A stretch of DNA of 64,000 nt from Gonapodya prolifera JEL478. Its lineage: Eukaryota > Monoblepharomycota > Monoblepharidomycetes > Monoblepharidales > Gonapodyaceae. Shown here piece by piece: positions 1 to 10,064 of the stretch (positions are counted from its first letter, which is position 1; the number at the start of each line of letters is the position of its first letter). The position numbers were made by a program, and so were the translations under genes. The DNA is taken from contig KQ965861.1 in assembly GCA_001574975.1 (NCBI GenBank), forward strand, positions 56,391-120,390, read 5' to 3'. The notes under the pieces were generated by a model. It was not told the DNA's origin. It was given only the letters and a program-made list of their open reading frames with translations, and ran no database searches.

Positions 1-825
1 AAGCAACCTTTTTCGGTCACAGTTGAGTCATGACGAAACAAACGCTGCCCCACCACCACCCACTCTAGCCAGTGCGTCGCGCAGACTATTAACGGCACGT
101 GGAGGTAGCTGTCCCTTGCCGCGATGGAGAAGCAGATCAAGGACGTTGTCTTGACGAGCATATTCGTCCCCGGAAGGCCCCTCGCCGAGTTGTGCGCGTG
201 CGGGTTCAACCCCGTTCGAGGGTAGTTGCATACACTGGCGGTGGCGCGAGTGAGTGGGGAGAGTTAGGTTGGTTGGTCGTGGGAAGGCCTTGGTTGGGGT
301 TGGGTTGCAACAGGCGGCGGTGGCATCTGGTCAGTGGCAATTTGGGTATTGTTGCTGTGTAGGACACTAAAAGTAATGTTTGACCATCCCTCTGTACATG
401 CGAAAGAACAGGGGCAAGTCCGACACCTTGCTGGGAAAGAACTTGGAAAGGTGGAAAGGAAAACTCATATAACAAGGAAAGGGAGATAACATTTATATCA
501 GGTAAGGTGACAGGGAAATGTGAATGGTATTTGAACGGTCAGCAGGCAGGCGAAATACGGCTCTCAGTTCACATTTCTCTGATTACATCAGAAGTCTTTC
601 CGGTCCATGATCTTTCTTTGCTTCGTTGTTACCAAAAACAATTCTGAACCAAAAGCCTGGAACTTCTTGTGCCTCCCAGGCTTTTTCGTGATAAGGTGGT
701 ACCCAAATGCATCGCCATCGATTGCCATGCCATCCTCCCATGAACAAGTCAACCAGATGCCCCAGGTCCACGACCAGTCCTTTACACCTTAAATTATGCA
801 ATATGGATGACATGAGTCGCACATC
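1..825. other. No gene recognised
   Basis: Open frames on both strands are short and read as low-complexity or frame shadows. The stretch ends at the 3' end of the DUF2235 hydrolase gene, so part of it is probably that gene's 3' untranslated region. An A-rich run lies at about 833-845 beside the stop codon. I see no RNA gene or repeat. Confidence 0.4.
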
Positions 826-3520
826 TTACGAATAAAAAAAAAAAACACAGAAAAGAGGATAGCACGACAAAACTTGCTTGTGCGGGACCCACGCGATTTG
901 TTTTCGGCGGACATCGGGTGGGAGCACGTCCACTTTTAAGTGGGGAACTTGGTCTTGAAAAATGATTGGGAAGCCATTGCAACGCACGGTATTATAAAGA
1001 GGTGGGATATCATCTTTCAGCTTGGCAGGTGGAGATGTGGCTTTTGTTTTCCCTTTGGGGGATGGACGTGATGCATCAGCTTTTGATTCAGCAGGGGGGG
1101 TTGATGAATCAGCTTTTGGACCGGCCATCAACGTTGGGCTCAGCAGGTGCGATGATTCTCTCTCACCTGATTCTCGACCGACGCGAGCTCGGCAAAATAT
1201 TGATAATATCCAAGTAAAGACCCAAAAGTCTTTTGATCAGCTGGTGGAATAGATGTATGAGCTTTCGATCTGCCTGGACCCGCCCAATTTATTAGTCGGA
1301 TCGCTGCATCTGGAACATCTGGAGGAATAGTGTTCGTCTTCTGTACCAATTTCTTCTCCACAAACTTGTCCAGTACAGCGCCAATTTTGGGAGTCAAGTT
1401 GGTGTATATCACAGGGTGTGTAAATATTTCTGTGAGGGCAGATAAGTCAAAATCCAGACTGAAATACTCTTTCTGCTCACTTGACGGCCCATTTAGAACC
1501 AGCCCGCGATCTACTGCTTCTTTCAAAATCCATCGCAATGGAATATTTGACAGCCGTCCTCCGATGTCGCCGTGGTTGCCCATAAACCACGCTGGAAAAG
1601 AAATTGTGGATCAGATTCGAGATAATGTCGCAAGTACTGCTTTAAAGAATAACTTGCTTGCAAGTTAGGCCGAGCTCATCTCGGAAATCTTGTCTCCGCT
1701 TATCGAGTTGCCAAATACACGGCTCAAAGGCGGAGCGTCGCTCTGTTAGAGCAAGTGCATGCCTTGCATGAATTGTGTTGTATGACAGCTCCATGTTGTT
1801 CTAGTACAGACTGAATGAATTGAGTTTGTGCGCATCGTGCAAAATATACTAACAAACTTGTTTCTCATCGCATTGCATATGTCATTAAACTTCGGTGCTT
1901 TATCCTTTCTGAGACTCAAAGGAATAAGGTTACCTAGTGTTTTACTGGTAATAAAGGCTATCTTCATCAATCACTCATTTATTTACATAAGATTTGGACT
2001 CATGACATTGAAAACGGCCCAGAAATGGCTCCAACGGTGTCAAAAGCGCCAATGAAATGAATCGGCGACGTTAACACAGTGTGACCAGCGGCGAGGTATG
2101 CTGCGCGTGGGACAAAATAAAAGTCGAATGGATCCGCTGTTTGAGTTTTATCATCCTCCTCGCGTTCTTCATCTAGCTCTCTCTCCTTGTAATTTATACC
2201 ACGTCGATCTAAATTGAATGCAAAAAATTGCAAAGCAGCGGAAATTGTGGACCCAATTTTGCAATGCCACCTAGAAAATGGTGCGACCAGGTTTTGCTGT
2301 TGTGGGAGAACGCAAAGGAAAGCATGCTGAAACCTATGTCAGAACATGACAGACCTGGTAGCAATTCTCACATAAACAGTTGAGATTCCAGGAGACCTTC
2401 AAAATTGGCACGTGAAGATTAATATCAATCTTGAACAGCCCCATTCAATCGCGTGCCTAGTATAGTTTTAAGATCCGATCTCCTGAATAGCTTGAATGAG
2501 TCGTCTATCTTGTCCACGTGTTCCCGCCGCAATATATTCAGTTGTAGGTCTACACGGCAAGGGAGCGAACGCAGTAAACCCCTCGAGAGAAACCAAACAG
2601 AAAGATCTGGTCGCACGTTGCAGAGCAATAATTCTCGCATAGAAACTGGCGATTTTATAAAGTGCATCGTTGAGCCGATCGTGTGACCGATGTTCTCTTC
2701 AACGCACCCGATAGCAATCTTTCAGCTGGTCATCAAATCCCCCCGCTCCCCAGCCAGTTACTCCTGCTACAGTAGACGCGATCCGGTTGCTTGTCGAACC
2801 CACCCCACGGCGATAAAAAACAACCTGTTCGCGATATTTGATGTCGGTCGTTGGGTCAACCGTCTTTGAGAGGTTGTACTCTGGCTTGTCGTCAACTACG
2901 AAGCCCCGGTGAGTCATTAAAGCTATCTTGGCAATATTCGAAGGCTTCAATTCCAGATGTAAGCTTTCGGAGTCCCAAAGCATGCTCCCTTAAAATATAT
3001 TATGTCACGCGGTAAAAATTGATTTTTCAACGAGTTAAGAGTTTGCAAGCGAAGTAAACGCACCATCTGGTCGGTCCCAAGTGCCGTCAGCGCAAATGAC
3101 TACAAATGCGGCGGTGAAATTGAGAGAAAGCAAGTTAGATCAACAGGTGCCTCCTCACCATATCTCCTGGGAACGTGTAATGATTTACAGTCTCTGCAAT
3201 ACGGTATCCCGCCGCGGTACTCTGATAGCTTGTCTCGTCTAGGGTCAGGTGGTTGGTAATCCTTAATGAATTGTTTTGGTGTTTCCACTTGATGGCGGCC
3301 CGGTGGGGGAAAGTCGTACGGAATGTACTTTTCATCGGATTTCGGGCCTGCAGATGAAGAGCTCGGGGTTGAACCTTCCACCGAGGTGGCTGAAACTCCC
3401 ACGGCAGGGGAGTTGTGTTGGGGTGAGGGGCCAATTTGTTTGGGGTCAGTCAACGAGACCCTCACAGCTCTCTCCTCGTCTCGCAGGATCAGGCGTCGAC
3501 ATTGATTTCCGAGTGCGCCT
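826..3520 (-). CDS. DUF2235 (T6SS Tle1-like) alpha/beta hydrolase, multi-exon
   Basis: The DUF2235 signature is spread over several exons in the right order: RYVICADGTWDRPDG (exon join at about 3165/3099), then QVVFYRRGVGS and a Gly-rich GWGAGGFDDQLKDCYR (2983-2709), the nucleophile elbow DQIFLFGFSRGVY (2650-2560), HFIGAFDTVGAISG (about 2060), HARHALALTERRSAF (about 1770-1720), and AWFMGNHGDIGGRLS with RWILKEAVDRGL (1591-1490). Family members are serine hydrolases/phospholipases with a GxSxG nucleophile and a DGTW strand; the fungal substrate is not known. The last exon (about 1087-826) is Pro/Lys-rich, then reads toward a TAG. The 5' end is uncertain: the reading frame into the first recognised exon has no ATG, and 3517 carries the nearest upstream ATG but in another frame. 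A possible 2-nt frameshift after the elbow is reported as a finding. Confidence 0.75.
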
Positions 3521-5157
3521 TCTCAATGCGTCACCTTTCCACGTCCACGAATGTTTTTCTTTGGCACTTCTCAACCCACGGAAGAACCGAGTCTTATCGG
3601 AGCCTTCGGAGAATCTGTCAGGGGCTCTGTGAATCTGTACGATCTATTATAATACATATCATAATAATGCACAAGTCGTGGCTTCGTCGAACCATCTAAA
3701 CTTTCACAGAGGCCGCATTGTGGGTGACATGCGGAAAAAGGTTTGTGGATGTGAAAAAAATCCATTCCTTTTTTTCCTCGACACCACCGTGGACAGTCCG
3801 GCAAAACCTCACACTTGGCTTTTTGTCTTTGCTGTCCCCTCGCTCGCTCTGATGTTCTGCTCTCTCTGTGCTATCCTGTTTTCGCTCTGCCATGCGATCT
3901 GATTGGCTCAGAGGCGTCTCAACTCCTAATTTTCGTGCCTGACAAAAATGAATGCTCAACCCCACGCAAGAGTGGGAGAGACGGTCTTCCGTCCACCGGC
4001 GGGGGTCTCCAAAACGTTTAATACAGCGTGTTTTATTTCAACGCGACAGACTACATTAATCATTCCTACGCCTCTCCTGCTACGAGATGAGACTCTCAAG
4101 GGAACTCGTGGTGACGTGTTCACGTGAAGGTGGCACGAGCAGACTCGGGGCGTCCGTGCAGTGAGTGCATCCCAAGCGAGGCAGAAGAAACGAAGCCTCG
4201 CGGGGCGGTCTACAAAACGAAAAGAGAGAGTATATTTAGTGACCTCCCGCACTCAGCACACATTGCCAAAAAAAAAAAAGAAGAAAAAAAAAGACAAAGA
4301 TGGTATGAATCCCACCAATGCCGGTTTGAGGCGAGTTGGTAAGCAGGACCACACACCAACCAGCTCTAATTTTAAAAAGGACCGCACATGGGTGGAGAGG
4401 AGTGGTCATGTCAGGGAGTCTGCCGACATGGAGCTCCCAAAGAAAGTGTATGGTGACGTGGCCTTGACACGACGGAAATGGGCGGGCCCGGTAACCCAGA
4501 AGTCAAACGTTTGAGACAGGACCGCGCAAGAGAGGGAGCGAGTGTCTTCCGTCCACCCGCGAGGGTCTCCAAAAAACCAAACAACCGATCACGGTCCAAC
4601 GCGGCCTACACATGACCACAAGGAGCCAAGCCGCGGCTCTGAGAGTGCCACGGGTAAGCGCTGGCGTGATTTTTATGGTCGACTCCGAAGTAGGACAGAC
4701 TTTGAAGGGGACCAGTGGTGACGCGTACATGTGAAGGTTCGGATGTGCCGTCCACCTTGGCCATATACAGGACGGACCATATGTCCCCAAATCTTTGAGA
4801 TCTTCCCACGTGAGGCAGAGAAAAACGAGGTCTCGCAGGGCGGTCTCCAAAAGCAAAAGTGAGAGATAAGCCTGGTGGCCTCCCGCGTTCTCATGGTACG
4901 CAGAGAGCGATGATGGTGACGGCGACGGGCTGCGGGAAACGAAGAGTTCTGCTGGTGGGGGTGGGGGGTGTGCGGGAGCGGAAGCGACGGGAGGTGACCA
5001 CGGTGAAACGGTGAAACGTGACTCTTCAGGGAGGCACGGATTTCGAATGAGAGAAGAAAAAAAGAAGAGTCTATTCGCCCCATAGAAAATTTGATCAACA
5101 CTATAATCCCCGCCTTTAATATTTGCCTCGTGGGAGCCCAGAGCAGAACAAGTATCT
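3521..5157. repeat. Diverged direct repeat, two copies (about 3955-4260 and 4520-4890)
   Basis: Two segments share ordered blocks. Both begin near ggtcttccgtccac / gtgtcttccgtccac followed by gaggtctcc-like text, continue with a block around acgtgaaggt / atgtgaaggt, and end with gcggtctacaaaacg / gcggtctccaaaag and gacctcccgc / ggcctcccgc. Spacing of the blocks is conserved with indels. No transposase, reverse transcriptase or terminal repeat was seen, so this is an undefined old repeat. A purine-rich run (aaaaaaaaaaagaag) lies at about 4268-4290. The rest of the stretch has no recognisable gene. Confidence 0.6.
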
Positions 5158-7900
5158 TCACACAGGAACTCCGTCGCCCACGTTTCGGTAAACGTGCCGA
5201 AGGATAAGCATGCCCAAAATCCCGAGCCCCTGCAGCACAAGAATGGTGATCGTCCCGAACGTGTACTGTGGACCTGGAGAAGGAGAGCAGCATTTGAGGT
5301 GATGACGTAAAATGAAGGTGTTCACAGCGCGATTCTCACCTGCCGTGTTCGGGAAGAGGAACGGCGCAACAATACCCCCGATGTTTCCTGTTGCGATCAT
5401 TGAGGCCGTTGCGACAGCAGCTGAGGTGGCAGACCCACTATTTGGGAGGAAAGGAGCAAACCGATCGAATCACGTCACCCTAAGTTCAAAGTTAACTGTA
5501 CAACTCACCGCATGGTCTTTGTCCGGAACGCGTTAATACAAGGGATGGTTCCAAACGACCCCATTGTTCCCAAAAAGACACCGAGGTACTTGAGTGCGGT
5601 GGATGCTTTGACTGGGATAAGAGCGGATCAAAATTGAATATCATGTTATATCACTCCTGAGAAGACGAAGGGCGCCCACTCCGCGCTCATGCTCGTGCTC
5701 ACCGTCTAAGACAAGGTTCATAATGAACCCCACCATAGCCAGGAGGAATGAGGCGCACACGTGGAGGGGACGTTCGCCGGTGCGGTCGCTGTTCCATCCA
5801 AGCCCCAAAGTCCACTACGGAAGGCCCCGAAGCATTGTGACATTGCGCCGAGAAGATGGTAGCAAAATCACTCACGACAAATGCCGCGACGTACGGTGGC
5901 ACTAATATTGGGCAGAGCAAACCTGTCATGTGTACTTTCACATCGAACGGCTTCACCCGCTCACACGTACCGGTCATCAATTGTGCAATGTACGACGTGT
6001 ATCCGAGGTTTTTAATAATGGTCGGGTTGAAGTACGACACCTGAATTTAAAGACCGGGCAGCAAGTCAACAAGGTGCAAATCACGCAACGAATGTCGCCG
6101 TGATGCTCACCGTGTACAGCTGGGCATTGACGCAAAAGTTGGACAGGTTGAACACCCACGTCCATGGATTCGAGACGGTTTTGACAAGCTCTCCGAACTC
6201 AAAACTCTTGTGGGTGTGTGACGGAGCAGTGCTAGGTGTTCGTGCGCGTAAGCTCCTCCGACAAAAACGGCAAAGAGCACAACTCTGCTCTTCACTCACG
6301 GAGGTAACCGGCTGATGGCGATGTACCGTTCCCTGTCTGTGAGCCATTTGGTTTCCGTCTGGGGGAAGTTTGGGAGGCTGAATGCATCGCACAAGTTAAA
6401 GTGCATTCAGAAGGCACATTGACGAAAAGAACGCACAAAAACCAGACCAAGACGCCGGCGATGATTGATGGGATGCCCTCTGCGAATGGGAGGAAGAGGC
6501 AATTTAAAAGGGGGGCGAGGTCGCATGATGCCCTCGTGCCGCCAGTATGTGCCTACCAACTGAAGTTGTTTACGTCAGCGCCCATCACCGATATCTCCAC
6601 ATCAAAGCCACTCACTTAAGAAAATCCATCTAGAAGCGCGACCATTTTTTTTTTTTTTTTTTTTTTTGAAAAAGCGAACATTCCGTCACATCACCGCCCA
6701 CTGACCGACCAAGCACGGTGGCCGCAAACACTCACCGCCACCCCTCGAGTCCCGCCGTACCGTTCAAGAACGAGATCGCCGACGCCAACAAGCCGGAGAA
6801 CGCGCCGGCGACTGAGGCCATGGAGAAGAAGAGGGCGACGCGGGTTGCTTGTTCCTGGCGACAGACGGGATGATGGAATGTCTATCGAACAATCACATTT
6901 CGTGTAGACCCACCCGCTGCTTGTACCAGAACGTGTAGTAGTAGATGAACCCGGGGAAGCTGCCGGATTCCACTGTGTCGCAGCGGGTGCGACTTAGAGT
7001 GTGGGATCACGAATTACAAGGGGCGGGGCACCCACTGATTCCGAGGAACAATCGAGCAGTCAGCAGGCCGGGGAAGTTCTGGACGGCCGCCATGCACATT
7101 GCGCAGATTCCCCATCTAAGGATTAAAGAAGAGAAAAATGAGGTGAGGAACGAAGGGCAGAGTGGGGTGGATATTAGGGGACTTACGTGACCATGATCCG
7201 TGAGAGCTGGGTGACGAGGAGGCAGCGCAGGAAAATGAGCGACGAGCACAGGAAGGGAGTTGGATGGAAAACTCACCCATCGTGATGGCGAGTATACTTT
7301 CTGTATGGTTGTAATTTTAATGGTCGTGATATGAATAGTCGTGAAAAGATCTTGGAACTGTTGTTATCATCACTCACCAGGAGAATATTACTTGGCACCT
7401 CGAAGATCACGTATCCGAAGAAGAAGATGGCGACCGACTAGGAGGAACACGGAGGTTGAGGCTCGCCAGTGGCCCGGCACGTCATGCTCGCCCACAATTT
7501 ACTCACCCAACTGTACTGCGTGGCGTCTAGGCCCAGCGTGGATTCCATCGACGCGCCTGGGACCTAGAGGCGGTAAAGGCGGGCTTTTGTTAGCCGAGGT
7601 CGTGCGCAATGTTGATAAAGGGGTGACTCACTTCGGAGTTTGAGACTTTGGCGTTTCCGATGTTGACACGGTCTTAACAAATCAAATAAGCGAAGGCATT
7701 AAATGGTCTGAAAGTGCTAGTACCAACAGAATGAAATACACGCCAAACTCACCAAGGTACCCGAGAAGGTAAAGCAACATGATCCACGGCACGAGCTTCG
7801 TGTCGATCTTGCGGACAAGGGCCTTCTCTTCCTCGCCTGTCCATTGCTGCACGGCCTCCAGAGCCTTGAGCTCCTCTGCGTCGTCAGTTTTTGTGGCCAT
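5158..7900 (-). CDS. MFS transporter, anion:cation symporter (Dal5-like) family
   Basis: The start is ATG at 7900 (MATKTDD); the frame is open upstream but has only GTG. The first exon ends in KIDTKLVPWIMLLYLLGYL, the usual first membrane segment of the Dal5/allantoate permease family, and the next exon gives the hallmark DRVNIGNAKVSNSEV. Later exons give SVAIFFFGYVIFEVPSN, WGICAMCMAAVQNFPGLL with TARLFLGIS, EGLPSIIAG-like text, then FPQTETKWLTDRERYIAISR before the central cytoplasmic loop, and from SNPWTWVFNLSNFCVNAQLY onward the second six-helix half, ending with GTITILVLQGLGILGMLIL and VYRNVGDGVPV. At least eight short introns interrupt it; one near 6643-6667 has a T tract. Members import carboxylates, vitamins or ureides; the substrate here cannot be read from sequence. 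Confidence 0.85.
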
Positions 7901-10064
7901 GGATTCAGGTGCGGGGACTGTCGAAGGTGGGATCACCGCGATGGCAGGAATTGGATGGGTTGAGCGAGGTGGGCACACGCTTTTCTGGAGACGAGTGATG
8001 GATTGTTGCCGATCGCAGGAATCTCCAGCGCCGGCGTGGTTTTATCCATGTCCGCTAATCTGCCCGCGTTGGCGGGAGAGGCACTCGAGGGCCTAAGGAT
8101 CCCGAGCCAGAACGCGGCCGAGTGTGGGGGAAGAACAAGAATGCCGGTCGGTTTTCGGGCAGACGCAATACAATCAAAAACACTCGCGCAGATCGGGCGA
8201 GGCTTCCGAAAGTGTGGGCGTGTGGGTGGTTGTGTGTGGCTATGGTGGGCTCAGATGAGGGTCCACCCTGCCGCTACTTCGCTTTCCCCGCAATCGCGGC
8301 TGTCTCCCTGAAGCAACACTGCGACATTGCAGTATGTGACGTAGCAAATGATATGCAGAACAAAAGTTCCTTCATACAAACGTAACACTCCCAGCCAGCC
8401 CCACTACATATTTGTCAGGGACAACACAATGACGAGCATACGACGCGGAATGCAATTCGTGCAACGCCGTCGGTATGAGTCATCCTTGCCCGGGAGAGGA
8501 ATGAGAATTATCCGCTGAGCAGTGGCGACATTCAGAGGTTGGTAGTAGTGCAAGCTTGGAATACTGATGGAAGCCTCTGCAAAGCAACAAGCTTGAGACT
8601 TTACGGATACCAGTTCATTTTTGTTGTGGCTGCGTGAGTTTAGGGTGCAAATTCGGCATGAAATGGGGTGCAAGTTTTCCTGATCATGAATGGTTGATGG
8701 GTGCGCTTTATGCGCATTTCGGATTACGTCCGTGATACTTGGACCTCAGAGCCAATCTGGAATCTGAAGGTCAACGCTCCACTTTAATAATGGTCTTTTC
8801 CGGTGCGCTGTGCAGTATATATAGCGACAACGACTCACACCATCATCCATACGTCGTGGTAATATGACGTATTACGATTGTGATGCGAAACTGTAGCCGC
8901 TGGGGTGGTCATCGTGTTTGACATCGGTTTCCTCCTCTTCACTTGGCGCTTCATTACCAAGCCACTTCAAGATATTCTAGTCATGATACAGAAGGCAACC
9001 AAATTTGGTATTTCAGGCATCGCTAACGGACAAATAGCCTCGCGTCTCTCTGTGGTGAAGGAAGTTCTCACCACACAAGACAATTTCTTGGCTGTGATCA
9101 AAGTCTTTGCGGAAGCCTTGAAACGTAAGTTTTGCTTCGCCTCCACGTGGAAAATATTGCTCACGGTGTTGTCATCCTTCCTGCACAATCATTTTGCAGA
9201 GAACAATGTCCTAGTACAACCCACAACCTCCCTGCCATCTCCTGCTGAATCAAAGATGTCAAATGCCAAGAGCTCGGCAAACATGATGTGATGGCAAAAA
9301 CTACAAGTGTATTTATAGTGGTGCAGAGATGACGTTGAGAAATACCCAGATGACGAGTTTTATTCCTGACCGTAAAGGGGACTTGAGGTGAATTACACAG
9401 ACTCACCGTGACCCAACTCGCCGACTGGACTCACACGTCGAAATGCAACCGTCGTGGCGCGGGAACTCCAGGACGTGACGCCATTGGCACTCCAATCGTC
9501 AGGACATTATTTATGGCGCAACCAGCAGAGGCCATATTGGAAAGGAACTTTTGAAATGCAAAGTCTCTCAACTTTCGGTGGACGGAAGAAAAATCGTTTT
9601 GAAACCTGGCACATGGTACGCGACTCGTTCGTCGCAGTCCGAACAAGGATTCCTCGCCCGTCATTTCAAATGAATTCTCCAGGACTCGCTCTTGCAAAAA
9701 TTTCCGATGTCCCGAGAAGTCTGGTGGTGCATGTGCAACTTGATGAGAGGTCCACATACCTAAAGTTTCACGTGGCGTTGACAAAGATTCATGGCTTCCT
9801 GATCAATTTGATGGAATAAACACTCCCCGAGACGATACAGCGTCCCTACCATACTGTCGTGTGATTCTGCATGGGACTACAATGCGAACATTTCCCACAT
9901 GTCCCGAACCATTTCATCAGTTCCCCATTCCCCAACCGGTGATGCATCCTCATTTCTCGGGCCCCTTTCTTTGAATGTAATATAAAAATATCGCTTATGA
10001 ATATCATAATAATCCTCTGTCGGGCCCTCCTCAACCCGCCACTCCACTCACCACCTTGCACCAC
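7901..10064. other. Gene-poor stretch
   Basis: No recognisable protein. A TATA-like tatatata lies at about 8815-8822 upstream of a weak exon pair listed separately. Overlapping open frames on both strands at 9431-9819 code for nothing I recognise and share one another's composition, which suggests chance openness. The left edge holds the MFS 5' region and the right edge the presenilin 3' flank. Confidence 0.4.
8905..9291 (+). CDS. Possible small protein, two exons, start unknown
   Basis: An open frame beginning near VIVFDIGFLLFTWRFITKP continues to EALK, where a good donor (cgtaagtttt, about 9125) and acceptor (catttttgcag-like, about 9202) would join C|AG to give QNNVLVQPTTSLPSPAES and a stop at 9291. 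The frame has no ATG at its 5' end, so an upstream exon would be needed; a TATA-like element at 8815 fits. It has one hydrophobic segment at its start. No family is recognised, and the frame is also open without splicing, so chance is possible. Confidence 0.22.
   Translation: MVIVFDIGFLLFTWRFITKPLQDILVMIQKATKFGISGIANGQIASRLSVVKEVLTTQDNFLAVIKVFAEALKRKFCFASTWKILLTVLSSFLHNHFAENNVLVQPTTSLPSPAESKMSNAKSSANMM

Noticed and set aside
4673-5293. Two long minus-strand frames downstream of the MFS gene
   Set aside because: They overlap each other, include repeat sequence and part of the MFS last exon in other frames, and show no family.
9431-9819. Two overlapping open frames on opposite strands
   Set aside because: Both are open over the same bases, no motif, no splice-supported extension; chance seems likelier.
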